A stretch of 64,000 bases of DNA. Origin: an uncultured Flavobacteriales bacterium. Lineage in GTDB: Bacteria > Bacteroidota > Bacteroidia > Flavobacteriales_D > Sanyastnellaceae. The stretch covers positions 1 through 64,000 of the forward strand of contig CALSMK010000005.1 of NCBI GenBank assembly GCA_943787435.1, given 5' to 3'. The notes beneath the pieces are model-generated. The model was not told the origin of the DNA. It did no database searches and saw nothing but the letters and a program-made list of their open reading frames with translations. Made by a program: the position numbers and the translations under genes. Positions 53,201-61,811 of this stretch are shown here, one piece after another; position 1 is the stretch's first letter; each line of letters begins with the position of its first letter.

Positions 53201-55141
53201 ATGTCAGACGCTCCTTATTCCGCCGGTCCATTCCTCTCGAAGATTGTAGAGCCTTCGGATCTGCGAACATCATTCGCGGTGGAGGACCTTCCCCAAGTTT
53301 GCGACGAACTCCGGCAGTTCATTGTCGACGTGGTGAGTGAAAAAGGGGGGCACTTTGGTGCCAGTTTGGGTGTGGTGGAACTGACCGTAGCCCTGCATTA
53401 TGTTTTCAATACGCCAGAGGACCAGATTGTGTGGGATGTAGGCCACCAAGCCTACGGACACAAAATCCTCACTGGACGCAGGGATCGGTTCCACACCAAC
53501 CGCGTTCACAAGGGCTTGAGTGGTTTTCCAAAGCGCAGTGAAAGTCCCTTTGACACCTTTGGGGTGGGACACAGTTCGACCAGCATCAGTGCAGCCTTGG
53601 GCATGTCTGTGGCCAACAAACTGAAAGGTGAAGACCGCCAGCACATTGCGGTCATTGGCGACGGAGCCATGACGGCAGGCCTTGCATTCGAAGGGTTGAA
53701 CCATGGCGGTTGGGAGGACAACAACATGATTGTGGTGCTGAACGACAATTGCATGTCCATCGACCCCAATGTGGGGGCGCTCAAAGATTACTTGACCGAC
53801 ATCACCACTTCGCACACCTACAACCGAGTCAAGGATGAGGTGTGGCAGTTGTTGGGCAAGGTGTCCAAGTTTGGTCCAGATGCCCAAACCATTGCGTCGA
53901 AGGTGAGTGACATGGTGAAGGGCTCTCTGCTAAAGCAGTCCAACCTGTTTGAGTCCCTCAATTTTCGCTATTTCGGGCCCATCGACGGCCACGACGTGGA
54001 GCAAGTTGAGCACGTTCTGCGTGACCTCAAAGACATTCCAGGGCCCAAGATTTTACACCTGCTGACAACCAAGGGAAAGGGTTACGCTCCTGCAGAAGCG
54101 GGAAGCCCCACCCAATGGCATGCGCCCGGTCTCTTCAACAAGGAAACGGGTGAAATCATCAAGGTGGTTCCCAAATCACCAGAGCCCCCGAAGTACCAAG
54201 ATGTGTTTGGACACACCATCATTGAATTGGCCGAAAAGGATGAGCGCGTTGTGGGGGTAACCCCTGCCATGCCCACCGGGTCTTCTCTGAAATTCATGAT
54301 GGAAGCCATGCCTGGACGCGCTTTTGACGTGGGCATCGCCGAGCAACACGCGGTGACTTTTTCAGCGGGAATGGCCACGCAAGGGTTGGTTCCATTTTGC
54401 AACATCTACAGCTCTTTCATGCAGCGGGCCTACGATCAGGTCTTGCACGATGTGGCGCTTCAAAATCTGCACGTGGTGTTTTGTTTGGACCGCGGAGGCG
54501 TAGCCGGTGCCGATGGCCCCACCCACCACGGCGTCTATGATTTGGCGTTCATGCGCTGCATTCCAAACATGATCGTGAGTGCGCCCATGAATGAAGAGGA
54601 GTTGCGCAACCTCATGTACACAGCATCGGCTGACGACCACGGGCCGTTCAGCATTCGTTATCCCCGAGGAAAGGGTGTGATGACGGATTGGAAGACCCCC
54701 TTACGGAAAATCAAGGTGGGCACAGGCCGCAGGGTTCGCTCCGGCGAAGACGTGGCAATTCTGGGCATCGGTCACCAGGGCAACCATGCGCTCAAGGCTG
54801 CAGAACAGCTGTCAGAAGAGGGCATCTCAGCGGCCATGTACGACATGCGGTTTGTGAAGCCATTGGACGAAACCTTGCTCCACGAAGTGTTCGGCAAATT
54901 CGACAAAGTCATCACCGTTGAAGACGGTTGCATCCAAGGAGGAATGGGAAGTGCTGTGCTTGAATTTGCTGCAGACCAAGGCTACAAAGCGCAAGTCGTC
55001 AGGTTGGGTGTGCCCGACCGGTTCATTGAGCACGGCACTCAATCCGAGCTGTACACCGAGTGTGGGTACAACACAGATGACATTTCGGCGGCCGCCAGAA
55101 AGATGATCGGCGCCTCGCGCGCTGGCATCAAGGTGGGCTGA
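53201..55141 (+). CDS. dxs: 1-deoxy-D-xylulose-5-phosphate synthase
   Basis: 646-aa TPP enzyme condensing pyruvate and glyceraldehyde-3-P, the first MEP-pathway step. Seen: WDVGHQAYGHKILTGR, GVGHSSTSISAALGM, the TPP-binding GDGAMTAGLAFEGLNH...NDNCMSIDPN, the catalytic block FDVGIAEQHAVTFSAGMA, DRGGVAGADGPTHHGVYDLAF, and the transketolase C-terminal domain ending FIEHGTQSELYTECGYNTDDI. Intact. Together with ispG it confirms a non-mevalonate isoprenoid route. Confidence 0.97.
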   Translation: MSDAPYSAGPFLSKIVEPSDLRTSFAVEDLPQVCDELRQFIVDVVSEKGGHFGASLGVVELTVALHYVFNTPEDQIVWDVGHQAYGHKILTGRRDRFHTNRVHKGLSGFPKRSESPFDTFGVGHSSTSISAALGMSVANKLKGEDRQHIAVIGDGAMTAGLAFEGLNHGGWEDNNMIVVLNDNCMSIDPNVGALKDYLTDITTSHTYNRVKDEVWQLLGKVSKFGPDAQTIASKVSDMVKGSLLKQSNLFESLNFRYFGPIDGHDVEQVEHVLRDLKDIPGPKILHLLTTKGKGYAPAEAGSPTQWHAPGLFNKETGEIIKVVPKSPEPPKYQDVFGHTIIELAEKDERVVGVTPAMPTGSSLKFMMEAMPGRAFDVGIAEQHAVTFSAGMATQGLVPFCNIYSSFMQRAYDQVLHDVALQNLHVVFCLDRGGVAGADGPTHHGVYDLAFMRCIPNMIVSAPMNEEELRNLMYTASADDHGPFSIRYPRGKGVMTDWKTPLRKIKVGTGRRVRSGEDVAILGIGHQGNHALKAAEQLSEEGISAAMYDMRFVKPLDETLLHEVFGKFDKVITVEDGCIQGGMGSAVLEFAADQGYKAQVVRLGVPDRFIEHGTQSELYTECGYNTDDISAAARKMIGASRAGIKVG

Positions 55142-55187
55142 AAACCTTGGGGTTGCGACAGCGATTCGGCAAGGCGAACTTCGAAGA

Positions 55188-55691
55188 ATGGAAGACCCCA
55201 TCCGCAATCGCGTTGAAGAAAGCGGTCTCGTTCAATTGGACTTGTCCCAAATTCTGGCATCAAGAACCCTAAAGGGCTTGGATGTCGCACCCCAGTTGTG
55301 GCAAGGGTTGGCCATTCGCGAAGCGGATTTCCGAGCGTGGGTTTCAGGGCTGAACCCCGCTGAGTACTCAGGGGCAGATGTGTCTGTTCATTGCAGCAAA
55401 GAGGCCATTGTACCGGAGTGGGCCTGGATGTTGGTGGCGTCGGCGTTGGAGTCTGAAGCCGCCAGTGTTCATGCATGTGATCCAGAGGCCCTGCCTGCGG
55501 CCGTTCTGATGCGCATCGCAGAAGAATTGGACCTTGGTGAATTCGAGGGAAAGCGGGTGGTGGTGAAAGGGTGTGGATTGAAGTCCGGCCCAGGTCCAGC
55601 CATGCGCATTGTCGAACGCCTTCAGCCCGTGGTGAAGGCCCTGATGTTCGGCGAGCCGTGCAGCACGGTTCCCGTGTACAAGTCGCGTTGA
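55188..55691 (+). CDS. DUF2480 family protein
   Basis: 167-aa soluble protein starting MEDPIRNRVEESGLVQLDLSQIL. The pattern ...GLAIREADFRAWVSGLNPAEYSGADVSVHCSKEAIVPEWAWMLVASAL is that of DUF2480, a Bacteroidota family of unknown function. The C-terminal KRVVVKGCGLKSGPGPAMRIVERLQPVVKALMFGEPCSTVPVY is also conserved in the family. It lies between dxs and polA on the same strand. The start is preceded by GAACTTCG-AAGA-ATG, one mismatch from the recurrent promoter box. Confidence 0.85.
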   Translation: MEDPIRNRVEESGLVQLDLSQILASRTLKGLDVAPQLWQGLAIREADFRAWVSGLNPAEYSGADVSVHCSKEAIVPEWAWMLVASALESEAASVHACDPEALPAAVLMRIAEELDLGEFEGKRVVVKGCGLKSGPGPAMRIVERLQPVVKALMFGEPCSTVPVYKSR

Positions 55692-55746
55692 CAAGCCTCC
55701 TCTGAACCGAGGTTTCACAGAGGGTTCGGCCTAATTTGCCGACCCC

Positions 55747-58608
55747 ATGTTGACCGAAGAATCCGACAAGAAGCTCTTTCTGCTCGACGCTTATGCCCTC
55801 ATCTTCCGGGCGTACTACGCGTTCATCCGCAATCCGCGCATCAACAGCAAAGGACAAAATACCAGTGCTGTTTTTGGCTTCACCACGACTGTGTTGGATG
55901 TGCTGCGCAATGAAAAGCCCACGCACATAGCCATCGTTTTCGACCCGCCTGGTCCCACGTTTCGCCACGAGGAGTATTCGGAATACAAGGCCAATCGCGA
56001 TGAAACGCCAGAAGACATCCGTGCCAGCGTGCCTTGGATCCACGAGGTGGCCGAGGCCTTGCAAATCCCCACCATCACGGTTCCGGGATTTGAGGCGGAC
56101 GACACCATTGGTTGCCTGGCTGGAATGGCAGAACGCGAAGGGTTCGATGTGTACATGATGACACCAGACAAAGACTATGCGCAGCTGGTGACGGAGAAGG
56201 TGAAGATGTTTCGACCGGGTCGTTCAGGAAACCCTCCAGAGGTTTGGGGGCCACCTGAGATTTGTGAGCGGTTTGGCATCGATCATCCCAATCAGGTGAT
56301 TGACTTGCTGGGCTTGATGGGGGACAGCGCCGACAACATTCCAGGGGTGCCCGGCATTGGCCCCAAGACGGCGGCAAAGTTGCTGACCAAGTACGGTTCA
56401 ATGGAGATTTTGTTGGACTCCACCGAAGACTTGAAAGGCAAGCAAAAGGAGAACCTCGAAAATTTCAGGGAACAGGCATTGCTGTCCAAGCGGTTGGCCA
56501 CGATTGCCCTCGATGTCCCTGTCGAGCCTGACTTCGAGGCCATGAAGTTGAACGGACCCAATGCGACCAAGCTGTCTGAGGTGTTTGAAGCCTTGGAATT
56601 CCGAACCTTGGCCCGGCGAATTTTGGGTTCGGCTGCACCAGCGCCCAGTGCCGCGTCAGCCCCTCAGGGTGTCCCGACGGCATCGCCAGCGGAGGGTTCG
56701 GACCAGAGTCAAATGGACATGTTTGGAGCGGGGGCATCCGGCACACCTGAAGCAGAAGAGGGTGCATTGTCCTCCTTCGATGCCGATGCCGTGGACTATC
56801 GACTTGCGGATTCACCCGAAGGTTGGGCCGAATTGGTGGCCACCATCGCGGGTGTCGATCAATTTGCCTTTGATACGGAAACCACTGGGCTGGATGCGCG
56901 AACGGCGCGTTTGGTGGGAATGAGTTTTTCGGTGAAGCCAGGAACGGGGTGGTATGTGCCAGTGCCCTTGGGTGAAGCCGACGAGCCTCAGTCCGAGGAC
57001 CAGAAAGTCCGTGAAGTCTTGGGTGCATTTTCCGCCGTATGGACAGCGAAAGACAAGGTTCTGGTGGCCCAGAACTGGAAGTATGACCACAAGGTGATGC
57101 TCGCTGCAGGAGTCAGCGTGGATTGCCAGGTGTATGACACCATGCTGGCTCACTATGTGCTGCAGCCTGACTTGAAGCACGGCATGGATTACTTGGCCGA
57201 GGTGGAATTGGGGTACAAAACGATCCCCATCACAGACTTGATTGGAAAGCGGGGCAAGAATCAAAAAACCATGGCGGACATCGCCCCTGATCGGGTGAAG
57301 GATTACGCTTGTGAAGACGCAGACATCACCCTCAGGTTGGCCGAAGTTTTCTCAGGACGGATGCCAGTGGACTCCCCTGAGCGTCGGATTTTGAATGAAT
57401 TGGAAATGCCTTTGGTTCCTGTCTTGGCCGATATGGAGCTGGAGGGCGTACGGCTCGATGTTGAGGCCTTGCACAACATGGCCAAAGGGTTGGAAGAGGA
57501 CTTGGGTAAGTTGAAGGAGTCCATTCAGAACCATGCTGGGGTCCCGTTCTCCATCGATTCACCACGTCAATTGGGGGAGGTGTTGTTCGATCACTTGGTG
57601 ATCTCCGAAAAGGCGAAAAAGACCAAGACCGGTCAATATGCCACCGGGGAAGACATCCTTCAGAAGTTGGTGGGCACCCACCCCATCGTGAGCGAAGTGC
57701 TGGAATACCGGCAATTGAACAAGTTGCTTTCCACGTACGTGAGGCCCTTGCCTGAATTGGTGGACCCGAAAACCCAGCGCGTACACACGCAGTACATGCA
57801 GGCTGTGGCAGCGACAGGTCGCCTGAGCAGCACCCAGCCCAACCTGCAAAACATCCCCATTCGCACCGCACGTGGAAGGGAGATTCGCAAGGCTTTTGTG
57901 CCCAGAGATGCAGACCACGTCTTGCTCGCAGCAGACTACAGCCAAGTGGAATTGAGGATCGTGGCTGCTTTGAGCGGTGACCGTGGCTTGTGCCAAGCTT
58001 TTCTGGACGGTGCAGACATCCACACGGCCACGGCCGCCAAGGTGTTTGGCATTTCGCCTGAAGAGGTGGATCGAGGACAACGAAGCCAGGCCAAGGCGGT
58101 GAACTTTGGCATCCTTTACGGCCAAGGGGCCTTTGGACTGGCCGAGACGCTTAAGATTCCACGGCGTGAAGCCAAGGCGATCATCGAAGCCTATTTCGCA
58201 GAATTTCCAGACCTCAAGGCCTACCAAACGCAGGTGGTCGAGACGGCCAAGGAAAAAGGCTATGTGGAAACCGTTTTGGGCCGCAAACGTTGGCTTCCCG
58301 ACATCACATCGGCCAATGCGGTGGTGCGCGGTTTTGCCGAAAGGAACGCCGTCAACGCGCCCATTCAAGGGTCTGCCGCAGACATCATCAAGGTGGCCAT
58401 GGTGCGCATTCACAAGGCCATAAAGGAGGAAGGACTCAGCGCCAGAATGATCCTTCAGGTACACGATGAATTGGTGTTTGATGTCCCAAAATCCGAGGCG
58501 GAAGCCTTGTCCGAATTGGTCAAAACCCACATGGAAAAAGCGGTCGAACTCGCTGTGCCACTTGAAGTTGAAATTCAAACGGGGGCCGACTGGTTAGAAG
58601 CCCACTGA
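55747..58608 (+). CDS. polA: DNA polymerase I
   Basis: 953-aa three-domain repair/replication polymerase. 5' nuclease (residues 1-300): LFLLDAYALIFRAYYA, TVPGFEADDTIGCLA, TPDKDYAQLV, GDSADNIPGVPGIGPKTAAKLL. 3'-5' exonuclease with intact metal-binding residues (FAFDTETTGLDA, NWKYDHKVM, YACEDADITLRL), so proofreading is likely active. Polymerase domain with motif A DYSQVELRIVAALSGD, motif B RSQAKAVNFGILYGQG and motif C ILQVHDELVFDV. A low-complexity Ala/Ser/Pro linker (about residues 298-345) separates the nuclease and exonuclease. A TAATTTG (55732-55738) just before the ATG may be a promoter box variant. Confidence 0.97.
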   Translation: MLTEESDKKLFLLDAYALIFRAYYAFIRNPRINSKGQNTSAVFGFTTTVLDVLRNEKPTHIAIVFDPPGPTFRHEEYSEYKANRDETPEDIRASVPWIHEVAEALQIPTITVPGFEADDTIGCLAGMAEREGFDVYMMTPDKDYAQLVTEKVKMFRPGRSGNPPEVWGPPEICERFGIDHPNQVIDLLGLMGDSADNIPGVPGIGPKTAAKLLTKYGSMEILLDSTEDLKGKQKENLENFREQALLSKRLATIALDVPVEPDFEAMKLNGPNATKLSEVFEALEFRTLARRILGSAAPAPSAASAPQGVPTASPAEGSDQSQMDMFGAGASGTPEAEEGALSSFDADAVDYRLADSPEGWAELVATIAGVDQFAFDTETTGLDARTARLVGMSFSVKPGTGWYVPVPLGEADEPQSEDQKVREVLGAFSAVWTAKDKVLVAQNWKYDHKVMLAAGVSVDCQVYDTMLAHYVLQPDLKHGMDYLAEVELGYKTIPITDLIGKRGKNQKTMADIAPDRVKDYACEDADITLRLAEVFSGRMPVDSPERRILNELEMPLVPVLADMELEGVRLDVEALHNMAKGLEEDLGKLKESIQNHAGVPFSIDSPRQLGEVLFDHLVISEKAKKTKTGQYATGEDILQKLVGTHPIVSEVLEYRQLNKLLSTYVRPLPELVDPKTQRVHTQYMQAVAATGRLSSTQPNLQNIPIRTARGREIRKAFVPRDADHVLLAADYSQVELRIVAALSGDRGLCQAFLDGADIHTATAAKVFGISPEEVDRGQRSQAKAVNFGILYGQGAFGLAETLKIPRREAKAIIEAYFAEFPDLKAYQTQVVETAKEKGYVETVLGRKRWLPDITSANAVVRGFAERNAVNAPIQGSAADIIKVAMVRIHKAIKEEGLSARMILQVHDELVFDVPKSEAEALSELVKTHMEKAVELAVPLEVEIQTGADWLEAH

Positions 58609-58773
58609 TTGCGCAACCTTTCTGTAGATCCCGGCGTAAATCTGAACATTGTGGGTTCTTCTGGAAGCCACTTCTTCCGCTTCCACCTTTCAAGGAGGAT
58701 AACTTTCCCCAAGACGGACCACCTGCACCACAGCAAGGGTTCACTTTGTAACTATAACAAATCTGGAATCTCA

Positions 58774-59706
58774 ATGAGACGCGCATACGCCCGATTGATG
58801 CCCCAACGGAAGTCCTCCGCATGGGTAGCCATGCCCTTGATGTTGCTCCTTTTTGGATGCGGCGAAGCTGCCCCTGATCAGGGCGATGCTGGCAGTGGCA
58901 CTGCCACAGAGCAAACCATGGAATCTGAGGGAATGATGCCTGCCCGCAGGCAAAAGGCCTTCAAGAAAATTTTCTTTGCGGTTCCTTCTCCCATCGAAAC
59001 CGCAATGCTGCTGGAGCGCAGTGGCATTCGATTTGACGCCGAGGCGTTGAATGAGGTTGAAAAAGCCACAGGCTACGCCACCACAGAATCACAGGCCGTG
59101 AACCTCGGTATCTATGCAGGTGACCTGAGCTACAGCGTGATCTTCAATCAGAACCAGCAATCCGTGGATTACCTGAACACCTGCCGCCGTCTTTGCGATG
59201 GATTGGGTGTAGGCGACATCATCAGCGCTGACTTGATTGCCCGGGCCGACAACAACCGCGATGTGCGGGACTCCCTGGTGAGCATTGTGACCGAGACTTT
59301 TTATGAGTTGAACGGCCGCTTCAGTGAGAACGGCATGGAAGAAGTCAGCGGTCTGATGGCCGCAGGCGGTTGGATCGAGGGGGTTTACTTGGGCACACGC
59401 CGATTGGACACCGCTACAGAAGACCTGAAGCTTCGAATCGCAGAGCAAAAGATGACCTTGGAGAACCTCCTTGGGTTGGTCGACAGCTATGCTCCAACGG
59501 AGGCATTGACCAACATGAAGGAAGCCCTTCGTGAAATCGAAACTGCATTTGCCGGAGTGCGCATCACAGAAAACGATGCTGCCTCTACTGCAGAAGAAGA
59601 CGGAACAGTGGTGATCAGCGGCGGGCCCATGGTTGAGTATGACCAGGCAACATTGACGGCCATTTCAGAATCTGTGGCCAAGATTCGTAACCAATACGCA
59701 CAGTGA
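58774..59706 (+). CDS. Putative lipoprotein, unknown function
   Basis: 310 aa starting at ATG 58774 (MRRAYARLMPQRKSSAWVAMPLMLLLFGC); the 165 bases ahead of it in the same frame are non-coding leader. A lipobox (LLLFGC) is followed by a Ser/Thr/Gly/Glu-rich linker, then a helical body with IFFAVPSPIETAMLLERSGIRFDAEALN, YAGDLSYSVIFNQNQQSVDYLNTCRRLCDGLGVGDIIS and ETFYELNGRFSENGMEEVSGLMAAGGWIEGVYLG. I do not recognise a named domain; similar lipoproteins occur in Bacteroidota near polA. A TCACTTTG box lies 25 bases upstream. Probably co-transcribed with the next gene. Confidence 0.72.
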   Translation: MRRAYARLMPQRKSSAWVAMPLMLLLFGCGEAAPDQGDAGSGTATEQTMESEGMMPARRQKAFKKIFFAVPSPIETAMLLERSGIRFDAEALNEVEKATGYATTESQAVNLGIYAGDLSYSVIFNQNQQSVDYLNTCRRLCDGLGVGDIISADLIARADNNRDVRDSLVSIVTETFYELNGRFSENGMEEVSGLMAAGGWIEGVYLGTRRLDTATEDLKLRIAEQKMTLENLLGLVDSYAPTEALTNMKEALREIETAFAGVRITENDAASTAEEDGTVVISGGPMVEYDQATLTAISESVAKIRNQYAQ

Positions 59707-59723
59707 ACGTAAAGAACCACGCC

Positions 59724-60161
59724 ATGACTGCGATTAGAAAATACTCCCTCGCTGCTTTTTCCCTCCTGATGGTGCTTTTCAGCGCTTCAGAGACTGCAGC
59801 CCAATGCCGGACATTCACCAAGAAGCGCTGCCTTCCTCAATTGGAAGAGTATGTGCAGAATGACAATTACAACACGGCCGTTCTGATCCCTGGGGATGAG
59901 GCCGAGTTGGAGCTGACATTTTTTGGTGACCGCGCTTACCGACTGCTCATTTGTGGCCACCCTGTTTTGGGTGACCTGACTTTCCAAGTGCTCGACAGCC
60001 GTGGAAACGGCATCTATGACAGCTCAGACAAAGAGAGCAATCACTTTGATTTTCGGGTGGCCAACACCCAGCAAATGACGGTTCGGGTTCAAGTTCCAGA
60101 AACGGATGCCGTCATTCAGCACGAGGGCTGTGTGAGCATCATGGTTGGCTCCAAAGGCTGA
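59724..60161 (+). CDS. Small secreted protein, unknown function
   Basis: 145 aa from ATG 59724 (MTAIRKYSLAAFSLLMVLFSASETAAQ, signal peptide; GTG 59703 is the alternative and overlaps the previous stop). The mature part has four Cys (CRTFTKKRC, LLICGHPVLG, EGCVSIMVG) and a single compact beta-rich domain with ELELTFFGDRAYRLLIC, VLDSRGNGIYDSSDKE and a final QMTVRVQVPE. No family recognised with confidence. It closes the unit before a strong terminator. Confidence 0.7.
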   Translation: MTAIRKYSLAAFSLLMVLFSASETAAQCRTFTKKRCLPQLEEYVQNDNYNTAVLIPGDEAELELTFFGDRAYRLLICGHPVLGDLTFQVLDSRGNGIYDSSDKESNHFDFRVANTQQMTVRVQVPETDAVIQHEGCVSIMVGSKG

Positions 60162-60176
60162 TTTTAGACCCCTTTC

Positions 60177-60214
60177 AAAAAACGCCCGTCGGATTTTCCG
60201 AGCGGGCGTTTTTG
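60177..60214. terminator. Bidirectional rho-independent terminator
   Basis: AAAAAACGCCCG...CGGGCGTTTTT: 8-base perfect outer arms with an inner CGG/CCG pair around ATTTT, flanked by A-runs and T-runs, so it can end transcription in both directions. It lies between the convergent ends of the secreted-protein gene (60161) and the hydrolase gene (60233). Confidence 0.9.
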
Positions 60215-60232
60215 TTTGGGACAAACCCCCAA

Positions 60233-61003
60233 TCACAAGAATCCATCTACTGCCGCGCCGAACTCAGCGGGCTGCTCCGCATGCAGCCAATGCCCGGCAT
60301 CGATGGACACGGCCCTCAAGTCTGAAAAATGGCGCTGCAGGGCTTCCAGCCCTCGCCCCACCACATAATCAGATTGGGACCCATAAATGGCCAAGGTGGG
60401 CAGGTTCACTTGGCCCAAAGGCAGAAACGCGGTCATGTCCGCCAGGTGGCGCTTGAGGACGGGCAAGTTGTAACGCCAGGCGAACTGCTTGTCTTCATTC
60501 CGGAAGAGCCCCTTGAGCAAAAACTGCCGGACGCCAGCATCCGAAATTTGGAGGGCCAATTCAGCGTCAATGGATGACCGGCGGTCATGCTTGGCCAGGT
60601 CTAAGTCGGACAGGGCGTTGAACAAAGGGGTGTGATGCGGGGGGTACGCAACAGGGGCCATGTCTGCGATGATGAGTTTTCCGCAGCGCGAAGGGTGTCG
60701 GTCTGCAAAATGCATCACGGTTTTGCCACCCATGCTGTGGCCAAGCAGGTCGACTTTGGTCAACCTTAGTTCATCCAACGTGTCCAACACATCCATCACC
60801 ATGTCGGGATAGCTGTGGCTGGGGTGATGGGGACTGCGACCGTGGTTGCGTTGATCCAACAGCAGAACTGGCCGATCAGCGGACCATTTCATGGCCAAGG
60901 TTTGCCAATTGTCAGAAGACCCCAGTAGCCCATGTAAAATCACCAAAGGGCGCGCTGTGGGATTCGGGCGTTGGGCCGGCAGAAGACGGTGGGATAGGAC
61001 CAT
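60233..61003 (-). CDS. Alpha/beta hydrolase (YbfF-like esterase)
   Basis: 256-aa hydrolase. The oxyanion motif is VILHGLLGSSDNWQTLA, DQRNHGRSPHHPSHSY and the nucleophile elbow LLGHSMGGKTVMHFA are characteristic of the YbfF/ABHD11-like esterases; the Asp and His come late (GSQSDYVV and DAGHWLHAEQP). Substrate unknown, probably thioesters or short acyl esters. Its ATG abuts the pdxJ stop without a gap, so it is co-transcribed with pdxJ. Confidence 0.9.
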   Translation of the reverse strand: MVLSHRLLPAQRPNPTARPLVILHGLLGSSDNWQTLAMKWSADRPVLLLDQRNHGRSPHHPSHSYPDMVMDVLDTLDELRLTKVDLLGHSMGGKTVMHFADRHPSRCGKLIIADMAPVAYPPHHTPLFNALSDLDLAKHDRRSSIDAELALQISDAGVRQFLLKGLFRNEDKQFAWRYNLPVLKRHLADMTAFLPLGQVNLPTLAIYGSQSDYVVGRGLEALQRHFSDLRAVSIDAGHWLHAEQPAEFGAAVDGFL

Positions 61004-61738
61004 TCAGCTTTGCGGGCGCAGGGCCTCTTTGTATTGACCTACTGCATTTTGCAGTCCCAAATAGAGGGCATCGGAAATGAGGGCATGTCCAATGGAGACC
61101 TCTTGAAGGGGGTGAACAAGGCGCACGAAATCCGCCAGGTTGTCCAAATTGAGGTCGTGACCGGCATTCACGCCCAATCCAACTTCGCTGGCCAGCCTTG
61201 CGGCCGTGGCATAGGGTTCGGCTGCCATTGAATGCCCTTCGCGGTGGGCCACAGCATAAGCTTCAGTGTACAGCTCGACGCGGTCGGCGCCCAGATCAGC
61301 CGCAGCACGAATTCGCGCTTCATCGGTTTCCATGAACAAGCTGGTCCGAATGCCTGCGGCCTGAAAACGCCCCAAAACACTCCTCAGCAATGTGGATTCG
61401 GCGAGGGTATCCCAGCCGGCATTGGAAGTCAAAACGTCGGGCGGGTCGGGAACAAGGGTGACCTGTTCTGGCTTCACTTCGAGCACCAAATCCACGAAAT
61501 CAGGGGATGGATACCCTTCAATGTTGAATTCCGTGTGCACCACGGGACGCAATTTGCGGACGTCATCATAGGTGATGTGGCGTGCGTCTGGTCTGGGGTG
61601 AACAGTGACGCCATCGGCCCCCCACGCCTGCAAATGCTGGGCTGCGCGCACAGGACACGGCAGATTTCCACCCCTCGCATTTCGCAGGGTTGCAATCTTA
61701 TTGACGTTCACACTCAATCGCGTTGGGAAAGTTTCCAT
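61004..61738 (-). CDS. pdxJ: Pyridoxine 5'-phosphate synthase
   Basis: 244-aa TIM-barrel enzyme that makes pyridoxine-5-P from 1-deoxy-xylulose-5-P and aminoacetone-P, in the DXP-dependent route, thus sharing the product of dxs in this window. The start at ATG 61738 (METFPTRLSVNVNKIATLRNARGG) fits; the longer ORF is unsupported. Motifs: GADGVTVHPRPDARHI, TEFNIEGYPSPDF, VTLVPDPPD, GLGVNAGHDLNL and EVSIGHALISDALYLGL. Confidence 0.96.
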   Translation of the reverse strand: METFPTRLSVNVNKIATLRNARGGNLPCPVRAAQHLQAWGADGVTVHPRPDARHITYDDVRKLRPVVHTEFNIEGYPSPDFVDLVLEVKPEQVTLVPDPPDVLTSNAGWDTLAESTLLRSVLGRFQAAGIRTSLFMETDEARIRAAADLGADRVELYTEAYAVAHREGHSMAAEPYATAARLASEVGLGVNAGHDLNLDNLADFVRLVHPLQEVSIGHALISDALYLGLQNAVGQYKEALRPQS

Positions 61739-61771
61739 GGACGGGGGGCGGTTCTGCATTGGAGGGACGGC

Positions 61772-61779
61772 TAATTTCG
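61772..61779 (+). promoter_or_regulatory. Candidate -7 promoter box TAATTTCG for CBS-nadK-porG
   Basis: TAATTTCG in the 73-base divergent gap between pdxJ and the CBS gene, 32 bases before ATG 61812. Confidence 0.38.
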
Positions 61780-61811
61780 CAAAAGACCCATCTTTTTGGG
61801 CGGTCAAGTCC

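Noticed and set aside
55039-56064. 341-aa minus-strand ORF across dxs, DUF2480 and polA
   Set aside because: It crosses three intact plus-strand genes and shows no domain; a shadow ORF.
57559-58578. 339-aa minus-strand ORF inside polA
   Set aside because: Antisense to the conserved polymerase domain; no start signal or family features.
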